Program-made: the position numbers and the translations under genes
Shown: positions 25,753-32,695 of the stretch, piece after piece
Position numbering within the stretch: the first letter of the stretch is position 1
How the letters are laid out: each line of letters begins with the position of its first letter
Notes under the pieces: model-generated
Database searches by the model: none
Seen by the model: the letters and a program-made list of their open reading frames with translations, nothing else
Told to the model about the DNA's origin: nothing
From: an uncultured Eubacteriales bacterium
Lineage (GTDB): Bacteria; Bacillota; Clostridia; Lachnospirales; CAG-274
Direction of reading: 5' to 3'
Assembly: GCA_905201505.1 (NCBI GenBank)
Contig: CAJKOJ010000007.1
Span: forward strand, 1-46,149
DNA: 46,149 bases

Positions 25753-26748
25753 ATGCATATGGCTGACGCTTTGGTATCACCTCCTGTTGCGGCAACAGCA
25801 GCAGTGGCATCTTTTGCTGTGGGAGGGTACTGTGTATACAAATTGAAAAAAGAAAATAGTCCTGAAAAAGTGCCTTTAATGGGTATTATGGGGGCATTTG
25901 TATTTGCTGCTCAGATGATTAACTTTTCAATTCCAGGAACAGGCTCAAGTGGTCATTTGTGCGGGGGGCTGTTGCTTGCTGCACTTTTAGGTCCCTATGG
26001 TGCATTTATATCAATGATGGCTATATTGCTGCTGCAGTGTTTGCTTTTTGCTGACGGCGGGCTTATGGCTTATGGGTGTAATTGCTGGAATATGGCATTT
26101 TATGCCTGCTTTTTTGGATATTACTGTATATATATTCCCATTATAAAAAAAGAATTTAGCAAAAAAAGAATCATTGCGGCAAGTGTTCTCGGGAGCATTC
26201 TTAGTTTGCAGCTCGGTGCTTTCAGCGTAGTAATTGAAACATTGTTGTCAGGGGTTACTAAGCTGCCTTTTACAGCTTTTGCTGCACTTATGCAGCCTAT
26301 ACATATTGCAATTGGTGCTGTTGAGGGTATAATAACAGCAGCTGTACTTATATTTGTATATAATACACGTCCTGAAATACTTGAAAAGGGCAGAGGAGAG
26401 GATAAATTTTCAATTAAAAAGCTTATTGCAGTTTTTGCTGTAATTACAATTGTGATTGGCGGAGGTTTTTCTCTTTATGCTTCTTCTTATCCTGACGGAC
26501 TTGAATGGTCAATTGAAAATGTGACAGGAAACGAAGAGCTTGAGGCAGATGATGAAGTTTACAACACTATGAGCAGTATACAGAAAAAAACAGCTGTTCT
26601 TCCTGATTATTCATTTAAAAACTACAAGGGTGATGCGGGAACAAGTTTCAGCGGTATAATTGGTTCAGTGTGTGTATCTGCTGTACTTATTGCAGCGGCA
26701 TATATTTTTAAATTTTACAGGAGAAAAGATATTCAGAATACAAAATAA
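25753..26748 (+). CDS. nikMN: energy-coupling-factor nickel/cobalt transport protein, CbiM/NikM-CbiN fusion
   Basis: A 331-residue membrane protein. The mature start MHMADALVSP fixes the start codon, because the N-terminal amine and His2 form the metal site in this family; MHMADAL is more typical of the nickel branch than cobalt CbiM. Residues 1-205 are the NikM core with SGHLCGGLLLAALLGPYGA, MAYGCNCWNMAFY and QPIHIAIGAVEGI. A C-terminal part with two membrane helices and an extracytoplasmic loop corresponds to NikN. The energising NikQ and NikO subunits are not encoded here. Divergent from the nickel-cofactor operon, which supports nickel as substrate. Confidence 0.92.
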   Translation: MHMADALVSPPVAATAAVASFAVGGYCVYKLKKENSPEKVPLMGIMGAFVFAAQMINFSIPGTGSSGHLCGGLLLAALLGPYGAFISMMAILLLQCLLFADGGLMAYGCNCWNMAFYACFFGYYCIYIPIIKKEFSKKRIIAASVLGSILSLQLGAFSVVIETLLSGVTKLPFTAFAALMQPIHIAIGAVEGIITAAVLIFVYNTRPEILEKGRGEDKFSIKKLIAVFAVITIVIGGGFSLYASSYPDGLEWSIENVTGNEELEADDEVYNTMSSIQKKTAVLPDYSFKNYKGDAGTSFSGIIGSVCVSAVLIAAAYIFKFYRRKDIQNTK

Positions 26749-26859
26749 TATTTTTAAATGAAAAGCTGTATTGCTTAAAATATAATATAAGCAATATAGC
26801 TTTTTATTGTATAAAATTCAAATATATGTTAAAATAAAAATGAAAAGGAGGTGTTGTAT

Positions 26860-27678
26860 ATGAAAAAAATCAGTTTGATTTTATTGACAATAATATTATG
26901 TTTTGGTGTTAATATGTCTGTGGGTGCAGATACAAATACTTATAAAATTACAGTAAATAAATCTACTAATTGCGTAACTATATATAAAATAAATGAAGAC
27001 GGCAAGTATGAACCATACAAGGCTATGATATGTTCTGTAGGTTCCAATAACGGCACACCTTCGGGAAGCTTCAGGACACAGGATAAATATAAATGGAGGC
27101 CTCTTTTCGGCAATGTTTACGGTCAGTATGCAACAAGAATAAATGGTAATATACTATTTCACTCTGTTTATTACAAAACAACAAGCCCGGACACACTTAA
27201 AACAGAGGAGTATAATAAGCTTGGTTATGCAGTATCTATGGGTTGTGTAAGACTTACTGCAGCTGATGCAAAATGGATATATGATAATTGTCCTGTAGGT
27301 ACAGCTGTAAATATTGTGGACAGCGGAGCAGACCCTATTAAAAGACCTGAGGCTATTAAGCTCGGGAAAAATGCGAAATATCCAAATTGGGATCCAACTG
27401 ACCCTAACCCTGAAAACCCATGGAAGAATGAAGGAGTGAAGTTTCATTATACAAGCCTTTATAAAACAGTAAAATCAAGTGATAAGCTTACTGCTGAAAA
27501 ACTGGCCGGTGTTGTCAGATACGGTGTTACTGCTTATGATACAGCAAATAATCCTATAAATTATCTTCTTGCATATAATATTGAACCTACTACTCCCGGA
27601 AAATATGAAGTTAAATATTATGCAACAGATGTACTTGGAAATTATGGAGAAATAACAGGTTTTATTACTATTGAATGA
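26860..27678 (+). CDS. secreted L,D-transpeptidase (YkuD) with C-terminal Ig-like domain
   Basis: A 272-residue exported protein with an N-terminal signal peptide (cleavage near VGADT). The YkuD domain spans about residues 28-150, with His101 (ILFHSVYYK) and the nucleophile Cys129 in SMGCVRL; the usual His before Gly-Cys is Met. Such enzymes make 3-3 peptidoglycan crosslinks or tether proteins. Residues 200-272 look like a bacterial Ig-like/HYR domain. GTG 26851 is in frame, but AAGGAGGTG (26845-26853) is best placed for ATG 26860. Confidence 0.9.
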   Translation: MKKISLILLTIILCFGVNMSVGADTNTYKITVNKSTNCVTIYKINEDGKYEPYKAMICSVGSNNGTPSGSFRTQDKYKWRPLFGNVYGQYATRINGNILFHSVYYKTTSPDTLKTEEYNKLGYAVSMGCVRLTAADAKWIYDNCPVGTAVNIVDSGADPIKRPEAIKLGKNAKYPNWDPTDPNPENPWKNEGVKFHYTSLYKTVKSSDKLTAEKLAGVVRYGVTAYDTANNPINYLLAYNIEPTTPGKYEVKYYATDVLGNYGEITGFITIE

Positions 27679-27738
27679 TGTTGATGATTTTGTAAAGTCA
27701 TAGAAGAAAAGCAACAACTTTTAATATGGAGGATAAGT

Positions 27739-28086
27739 ATGAAAAAATGGTATGATGAAGAATATGAATTTGAAATTGAAGTAACGGGATTTCTCCGCAG
27801 TGATCATACAGAAAGATATTGTCGTAACGGTGAGGAAGTTGGGGATAAATATACCTGTACATACGGCTGTCCTGTAAATACAAGCGGACAGGGGATTTGC
27901 TCCAAAGTAATGATGATTTTGTTTCCAATTATGGAAGCTGTCAGAAGCGGCGGTGATTTAGAAAACATAGGCGGCAGCGGCAGATTTAGTAAAGATATTG
28001 TATGTCCCGACGGCTGCGTAATGTTCAGGCTGACAGCAAAGAAACTTGGAAATGAGAATTTTTATAAGGGAAAGTTTTTTGAATAG
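27739..28086 (+). CDS. TIGR04076-like small Cys-containing protein
   Basis: A 115-residue soluble protein. The order charged N-terminus, GEEVGDKYTCTYGCP, GQGICSKVMMILFPIMEAVRSGG and a C-terminal CPDGCVMFRL resembles the TIGR04076 family, whose function is unknown. Its Cys pattern (several Cys, including CTYGC and CPDGC) could bind metal. It has a GGAGG site and sits 60 nt behind the transpeptidase, possibly co-transcribed. The family call is from recall. Confidence 0.6.
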   Translation: MKKWYDEEYEFEIEVTGFLRSDHTERYCRNGEEVGDKYTCTYGCPVNTSGQGICSKVMMILFPIMEAVRSGGDLENIGGSGRFSKDIVCPDGCVMFRLTAKKLGNENFYKGKFFE

Positions 28087-28430
28087 TCTAGTCTATATTT
28101 ATTAAAATTAATATTCGCAAAAGTTGAGATGTTTTACTATTGACAATTTTGCTAAGCTCTATTTGGAGTAAAATATTTTGTGGTTTAGTTAGTTTATAAA
28201 TCTGAGAGTTTGAATTGACTGATAAATTTTAATTTGGCAGGCATATTAAATACAGTTTGTCAGGTATAAGGTGTATTTTACTATTGTTTTAATAAAGAAT
28301 TATGTATATTAAAAATATATTATGGAATAATAAAATATAAGGTCAAAGTAAAAACAAAGTATAGTATATGTGATATTTGAGTAAAATATACAAATAGGAA
28401 AACTGCAGCTTTGGCTTGTATTTTCGATTT
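28087..28430. other. AT-rich intergenic region without a recognised gene
   Basis: About 340 bp with no open frame carrying a plausible ribosome binding site, no terminator and no familiar RNA. It probably contains the promoter of the small gene that follows. Confidence 0.5.
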
Positions 28431-28446
28431 GAAAGAGGAGATAAGT

Positions 28447-28548
28447 TTGATTAATGCCTTATATTTTATGTTAGGAAGTATGTTTGGCGGTACAGTAGGT
28501 GTAGTTGTAATGTGTCTTGTGCAGGCAAATAAGAGAAATGAGCTATAA
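28447..28548 (+). CDS. DUF3789-like small membrane protein
   Basis: A 33-residue protein with a TTG start 6 nt after AGAGGAG. It has a single hydrophobic helix with the pattern FMLGSMFGGTVGVVVMCLVQA, which matches DUF3789 small proteins (LG..FGG.VGV..MC) often found in firmicute accessory regions. Function is unknown. A terminator follows at once. Confidence 0.65.
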   Translation: MINALYFMLGSMFGGTVGVVVMCLVQANKRNEL

Positions 28549-28564
28549 TATTTACAAGTCAAGG

Positions 28565-28596
28565 AAAGCTGTCTGAATAAGACAGCTTTTATATTT
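28565..28596 (+). terminator. terminator of the DUF3789-like gene
   Basis: AAAGCTGTCT and AGACAGCTTT form a 10-bp stem with a 5-nt loop followed by TATATTTT. It lies between converging genes. Confidence 0.75.
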
Positions 28597-28599
28597 TGA

Positions 28600-28878
28600 T
28601 TAAAATTTTAAAGATGAAATAAATTGTTCGTAAGCGTCTGCCCATTCGTCAATTGGAAATGTTGCACCGCCATTTGTGCTTTTTAAAAGGTTGCTGCAGA
28701 GGGTTTCATTGAGAGCAAGAAGTTCTCCTATTGCTATGGGACAGCCATATTCTGCTGAAATATTGCAGAATTGTTCCATTGGCTCCTTTGAATTTTCAGT
28801 TGCAAGAAGCTTTGTTTTTAATTCATTGTCATTTAGTGCCATATTAAGTAATTTATCAAGTGCATCATTTATTGTCAT
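28600..28878 (-). CDS. small Nif11-like protein
   Basis: A 92-residue helical protein. The N-terminal half (DALDKLLNMALNDNELKTKL) and the centre (EYGCPIAIGELLALNE) resemble the Nif11 fold used both as leader peptides of modified peptides and as stand-alone proteins. There is a GG in STNGGATFP, but no Cys/Ser-rich core after it and no modification enzyme nearby, so a precursor role is unlikely. ATG 28878 is preferred over the in-frame GTG 28887 because of the AAGGATGTGA spacing. Function unknown. Confidence 0.55.
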   Translation of the reverse strand: MTINDALDKLLNMALNDNELKTKLLATENSKEPMEQFCNISAEYGCPIAIGELLALNETLCSNLLKSTNGGATFPIDEWADAYEQFISSLKF

Positions 28879-28985
28879 AAAAATCACATCCTTACAAACA
28901 GTATAAAGCAGTGTTGTAAAATTTGCAATAAAAAAATTGCAGTTTTGTGATATAATGAAAATATAGATTAGAGCGGAGGAATAAA

Positions 28986-30155
28986 ATGAAAAAAATAATA
29001 ATTTTAATTATGTTTATGATTTTAACAGGCTGCGGAAATAAAGATGAAATAAAAAATGACAATATTGGAACATCCGTTACAGCAGAACCTCAAAGGGAAG
29101 AAAAAGACCAAGCAAAAGAAATTGTTGATAAAATGACAATTGAAGAAAAAGTTGGACAAATGTTTATTGTTATGCCTGAAGCCTTTGATAATACAGGGGA
29201 GGCAGTAACCGTGTTTTCTGACAATATAGGTGAAGGTATAAATAAATACAATGTCGGGGGAATAATATTATTTGCAAAAAACATAAAAGAACCGGAACAG
29301 ACAAAAAAATTAATTAATAGTATACAAGGTTCATTAAAGTATCCTATATTTATTGCTGTAGATGAAGAGGGTGGAAGAGTTGCAAGAGTAGGTAATAATC
29401 AGAATATGAAAGTGCCTGTGATTGAACCAATGGCACAGGTGAGAGACAGTAATAGGGCTTATGAAATAGGGCTGACTATCGGTACATATTTAAGTGAACT
29501 AGGATTTAATCTTGACTTTGCTCCTGATGCTGATGTGCTTACAGATAAAGGAAATATTGAAATTGGTGACAGATCTTTTGGCGACAATGCCGAAAGGTGT
29601 GGCGAAATGGCTGCAGAGATAGTAAAAGGTTTACAGCAAAAAGGTGTATCTGCTGTACTGAAGCATTTTCCCGGACACGGAGGGACTGAAAGCAATTCTC
29701 ATGAGGGTTTAAGTGAAAGTAAAAGAACACTTGAAGAAATGAGAAATGTTGAATTTATACCTTTTAAAATGGGAATTGAAGCCGAAAGTGATTTTGTAAT
29801 GGCAGCACATTTGTCTGTACCGAATGTAACAGGTGAAAATACTCCTGCAACACTTTCTAAGTATATGATAACGGATTTACTTAAAAACGAGCTGGGATTT
29901 AAAGGTATTGTTGTATCAGATGCAATGAATATGGGTGCTATAGTTGAATACTTTGGGGCAGATGAAGCTGCTGTAAAAGCTGTTAATGCAGGAATTGACA
30001 TATTGCTTATGCCTGAAAATCTTGACAGTGCATATAATGCTGTACTCAATGGGGTAAAAAGCGGTGAAATTTCAAAAAAAAGACTTGATGATGCTTGTTA
30101 CAGAATTGTAAATATAAAATTAAAAAGAGGTATAATGAAACAGGACACCCCATAA
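28986..30155 (+). CDS. lipoprotein glycoside hydrolase family 3 (NagZ-like beta-N-acetylhexosaminidase)
   Basis: A 389-residue lipoprotein (lipobox LTGC, Cys16) with one GH3 barrel. Motifs present are AVDEEGGRVARVG, APDADVLTD, KHFPGHGGTESNSH (residues 226-239) and the nucleophile Asp312 in VVSDAMNMG. Relatives release N-acetylglucosamine from muropeptides, and the lipid anchor places it outside the membrane for cell-wall turnover. The Asp that pairs with the acid/base His in Gram-positive NagZ is Asn237 here; His239 is kept. Start after GCGGAGG. Monocistronic. Confidence 0.9.
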   Translation: MKKIIILIMFMILTGCGNKDEIKNDNIGTSVTAEPQREEKDQAKEIVDKMTIEEKVGQMFIVMPEAFDNTGEAVTVFSDNIGEGINKYNVGGIILFAKNIKEPEQTKKLINSIQGSLKYPIFIAVDEEGGRVARVGNNQNMKVPVIEPMAQVRDSNRAYEIGLTIGTYLSELGFNLDFAPDADVLTDKGNIEIGDRSFGDNAERCGEMAAEIVKGLQQKGVSAVLKHFPGHGGTESNSHEGLSESKRTLEEMRNVEFIPFKMGIEAESDFVMAAHLSVPNVTGENTPATLSKYMITDLLKNELGFKGIVVSDAMNMGAIVEYFGADEAAVKAVNAGIDILLMPENLDSAYNAVLNGVKSGEISKKRLDDACYRIVNIKLKRGIMKQDTP

Positions 30156-30176
30156 TAATTATGCGGTGTCCTTTAA
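30142..30176 (+). terminator. terminator overlapping the end of the GH3 gene
   Basis: AGGACACC and GGTGTCCT arms followed by TTTAACTTT. The 5' arm is made of the last sense codons of the gene. Confidence 0.8.
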
Positions 30177-30215
30177 CTTTGCAGAAGTTAAAAATTTATT
30201 GCTTAAAAAAATTGT

Positions 30216-30983
30216 TTACTTGGCATCAATAACTTGTTTTGCCATTTCAATTAAATCATTCTTGTCTATTTCAGCTCCCATATCAAGGAGGTCATAAGTA
30301 ATACCATTATCAACCCAGATTATATTTTGTGTTTTTTCTTCAGAAATTTTATCAGAGCCGTAGCCTATCATAAGTTTTCCGCTTTCTTCAAGTTTTTTAT
30401 CTTCTTCTGTAACAACATAATCAGGAGGAACTGCCTTATAAGTATAGCTGCTGTAGTAGAGAGTTATACCTTTATAAGAAATTGGTTCACCTTTTGCGTC
30501 ATTCTCTCTTACAACTTGTGATGTATTTAAATTAAGAATTCCCTTATCTGTTTCATAGTAAAAAGAAATCTCTTTTTGTGAACTGATTTCATTTCCTGCT
30601 TCATCAAGATCACTTGATTCAGAAGGCTGTGCTGATTTAAACTTATAACCCTGTAAATCTTCAACAAATTTAGGTGAATAATTTACTACTTTTTCAACTT
30701 CTGAAGAAGTTGGATAATGGTTAATTGCCTCTCTTTTGTCAGAGTGGGAGATTATCCCCCCCCCTAGACCGCTTGAAGCAATAACCCCTGTTGCAAGTGC
30801 AACTGTTAATAAAGCTGAAACTAATATAGTCTTTGGTGTAAATTTAAGTTTCTTCATATTTTCAATCTTCCTTTCTTCCTGCAACTGATGTTTTATTGAA
30901 GTAAGGAGGTCATCTGAAGCATTAACATCCTGAACTTTAATATCAAGAGCTTTTTTAATATCGTTATCTATTCTATTATTCAT
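30216..30983 (-). CDS. membrane anti-sigma factor, with an intragenic G9 tract
   Basis: A 255-residue protein. Residues 1-48 are cytoplasmic and charged, about 52-69 form one membrane helix, and 80-255 are an extracytoplasmic sensor region with no family I can name (DUF4367-like in shape). It follows the ECF sigma gene with overlapping stop and start, the usual arrangement for a cognate anti-sigma factor. Codons 74-76 are encoded by nine consecutive G on the coding strand (30764-30756), just after the membrane helix. A change of one G in either direction stops translation within a few codons, so the sensor domain may be phase variable. Confidence 0.8.
   Translation of the reverse strand: MNNRIDNDIKKALDIKVQDVNASDDLLTSIKHQLQEERKIENMKKLKFTPKTILVSALLTVALATGVIASSGLGGGIISHSDKREAINHYPTSSEVEKVVNYSPKFVEDLQGYKFKSAQPSESSDLDEAGNEISSQKEISFYYETDKGILNLNTSQVVRENDAKGEPISYKGITLYYSSYTYKAVPPDYVVTEEDKKLEESGKLMIGYGSDKISEEKTQNIIWVDNGITYDLLDMGAEIDKNDLIEMAKQVIDAK
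30756..30764 (-). repeat. homopolymeric G9 tract (candidate slipped-strand switch)
   Basis: Nine G on the coding strand of the anti-sigma gene within otherwise AT-rich DNA. With 10 G the new frame reaches TGA after six further codons; with 8 G TAA follows directly. Confidence 0.85.
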
Positions 30984-31510
30984 TGTATTACCTCCTTATT
31001 CAGTGATTTCCTTAATTTGCTTTTAGCTGTGAAAAGTCTTGACTTGACTGTACCCTCCAGACAGCCCATTGTTTTTGCAATTTCCTTAATTGTCATTTCA
31101 TTAAAATAAAATAAAATTATTGTGGTTTTAAGTTTATTGTTAAGGTTATTTATTTCCTCGTACAGCCGGTCATATTTTTCATTTTTGAAATACTCATCAC
31201 AAGCTGATGTATCCGTTGTTTGCGGCAATTCGTCAGCTAATATGCAGTATGTATCTTTTTTTGCGTGTTTCCAAGCTATGCGAGTGAGAATTTTAAAAAA
31301 CCATGGCTTAAAAAAATCCGGATTTTTCAATGTATTGACAGATTTTATACATTGTACAAAGGTTTCCTGTACAACATCTTCTGCCGTAAAGCTGTTGGAG
31401 GTTATAAGATAGGCTGTTCTCAGTGCTTTTGCACTGTATTTATTGTAAAGCTCATCTATAGCACTTGTATCTCCAAGTTTAAGCTTTTCTATAACTTCAT
31501 AGTCTTCCAT
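30980..31510 (-). CDS. ECF-type RNA polymerase sigma factor
   Basis: A 176-residue sigma-70 family protein with only regions 2 and 4. Region 2 contains LYNKYSAKALRTAYLIT and AEDVVQETFVQC; region 4 contains IILFYFNEMTIKEIAKTMGCLEGTVKSRLFTAKSKLRK, the DNA-binding helix for the -35. It directs transcription of an unknown regulon in response to release from the anti-sigma factor encoded just downstream. Start after AAGGAGG. No canonical promoter was identified, and autoregulation is likely. Confidence 0.93.
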   Translation of the reverse strand: MEDYEVIEKLKLGDTSAIDELYNKYSAKALRTAYLITSNSFTAEDVVQETFVQCIKSVNTLKNPDFFKPWFFKILTRIAWKHAKKDTYCILADELPQTTDTSACDEYFKNEKYDRLYEEINNLNNKLKTTIILFYFNEMTIKEIAKTMGCLEGTVKSRLFTAKSKLRKSLNKEVIQ

Positions 31511-31625
31511 ATTATTCCTCCTTAGATGCGCATCTACTTATAAGAGGCATAAAGATAAAGAAAGGTTCAAAAAATTTTATCATATTTATAAAAAAAAATC
31601 TACAAAAAAATAATGTAAAGGATAC

Positions 31626-31676
31626 TTGACATTTTTGTAAGTGTGTGATATAGTATGAGTGTAAAGCTAACTTTAC
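31626..31676 (+). promoter_or_regulatory. promoter and operator of the HTH/membrane-protein pair
   Basis: TTGACA (31626-31631), 17 bp, TATAGT (31649-31654). The inverted repeat GTAAAG-N4-CTTTAC (31661-31676) sits at the expected start of transcription and is a likely autoregulatory site for the HTH protein. Confidence 0.7.
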
Positions 31677-31693
31677 ATAATGTGAGGTGAAAT

Positions 31694-31891
31694 ATGAAAA
31701 CAAGAATACAGGAATTAAGGAAAGAAAAAGGATTATCTCAGGAGAAATTTGCATCAGAACTTGGAGTAACTAGACAAACTGTAATTTCTCTTGAAAAAGA
31801 AAAGTATGTGGCATCACTGGAGCTTGCGTTTAAAATAGCAAGATTTTTTGAAAAAAGTATTGAGGAGGTTTTTATTTATGAAGAAGAATAG
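31694..31891 (+). CDS. XRE-family HTH regulator
   Basis: A 65-residue protein, essentially one helix-turn-helix (IQELRKEKGLSQEKFASELGVTRQTVISLEKEKY) with a short acidic end. It starts after GAGGTGA, and the last 14 nt overlap the following membrane-protein gene. Such pairs are common in Firmicutes; the regulator probably represses its own operon through the GTAAAG dyad. Physiological role unknown. Confidence 0.88.
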   Translation: MKTRIQELRKEKGLSQEKFASELGVTRQTVISLEKEKYVASLELAFKIARFFEKSIEEVFIYEEE

Positions 31892-32354
31892 TTTTGCAGA
31901 GTTGCTGACAGGCAGGGCGGAGCTTAAAAGACAGTTTAAATTTCAAAGTTTGATATATTGTGTTTTAATTATCATTGGTATTTTATTTTGTATAATTGAC
32001 ATACAAAATACTAGTTTTGTTCAAAATCTTACAATGGAAGCCAGGGCTGTGCTGGAAGGATGCGGAAGTGTTTTTGTTATAGCTGGTGCTATAAGGTTAA
32101 TAAAGAACATCAGAATACTAAAAAATGAAGAAATACTTAAAGCCTATGAAATAAGGATTAAAGATGAAAGAAATATTGCTATTCAAAAGAAGGCATTAAG
32201 TACAGCTGTAATAGTATGTATTTGGATAGGACTTGTTTTTGGACTTATTTACTTACCTTATAATGAAGTTGTTTCATATACAATTTTGTATTCAATATGT
32301 GTTTTGATGTTGGTTTACTTGATTTTTACTTATATTTTTAATAAGATTATGTAA
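31878..32354 (+). CDS. four-helix membrane protein, DUF2178-like
   Basis: A 158-residue protein with membrane segments near residues 26-44, 60-78, 107-128 and 132-155. The cytoplasmic stretch KDERNIAIQKKA resembles the DER..I..KA signature of DUF2178 proteins, which are paired with small HTH regulators. ATG 31878 is chosen over an in-frame ATG 10 codons earlier because GAGGAGG precedes it at 9 nt. Function unknown. Confidence 0.7.
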   Translation: MKKNSFAELLTGRAELKRQFKFQSLIYCVLIIIGILFCIIDIQNTSFVQNLTMEARAVLEGCGSVFVIAGAIRLIKNIRILKNEEILKAYEIRIKDERNIAIQKKALSTAVIVCIWIGLVFGLIYLPYNEVVSYTILYSICVLMLVYLIFTYIFNKIM

Positions 32355-32360
32355 AAAACA

Positions 32361-32389
32361 TTGACAAAATATTTTATTTTATATATAAT
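32361..32389 (+). promoter_or_regulatory. sigma-A-type promoter of the T-box/alaS transcript
   Basis: TTGACA (32361-32366), 17 bp, TATAAT (32384-32389), just before the T-box leader. Confidence 0.8.
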
Positions 32390-32399
32390 TGTAAATAGT

Positions 32400-32652
32400 G
32401 TGAAAACAGAAGGATAAGTAAATGTAGACTAAAGCTAAAGAGAGAATACGGTTGGTGAAAGTATTTGCAAAAGTTTATGTTGAAGCTACCTTTTGAGAGG
32501 GTACTCTCCTGTGTATGTTAATAGCATATCGTTTAATCTGCGTTAAAGATTTACAGAGATAGTGCAAGAAATAGATTTTGCATTAACCAGGGTGGTACCG
32601 TGAAATGTAATTATTTTGCCCCTGTAGCCTGATGGCTATAGGGGATTTTTTA
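32400..32652 (+). ncRNA. T-box leader, alanine specifier
   Basis: The AGAGAG and GGTTGGTGAAAG elements of stem I lead to a specifier loop TGAAGCTACC with GCT (Ala) at 32485-32487. The T-box sequence CCAGGGTGGTACCG (32587-32600) can pair with the acceptor end of uncharged tRNA-Ala. Transcription reads through into alaS when tRNA-Ala is uncharged. Confidence 0.92.
32618..32652 (+). terminator. T-box regulated terminator before alaS
   Basis: CCCCTGTAGCC and GGCTATAGGGG arms with a 4-nt loop and a seven-T run. Confidence 0.92.
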
Positions 32653-32695
32653 ATTGTAATGATTTTAATTAACTTTTTTTAGGAGGAAACATAAA

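Noticed and set aside
28600..28878. Precursor of a ribosomally made modified peptide (Nif11 leader)
   Set aside because: There is no core peptide after the GG and no modification or export gene nearby.
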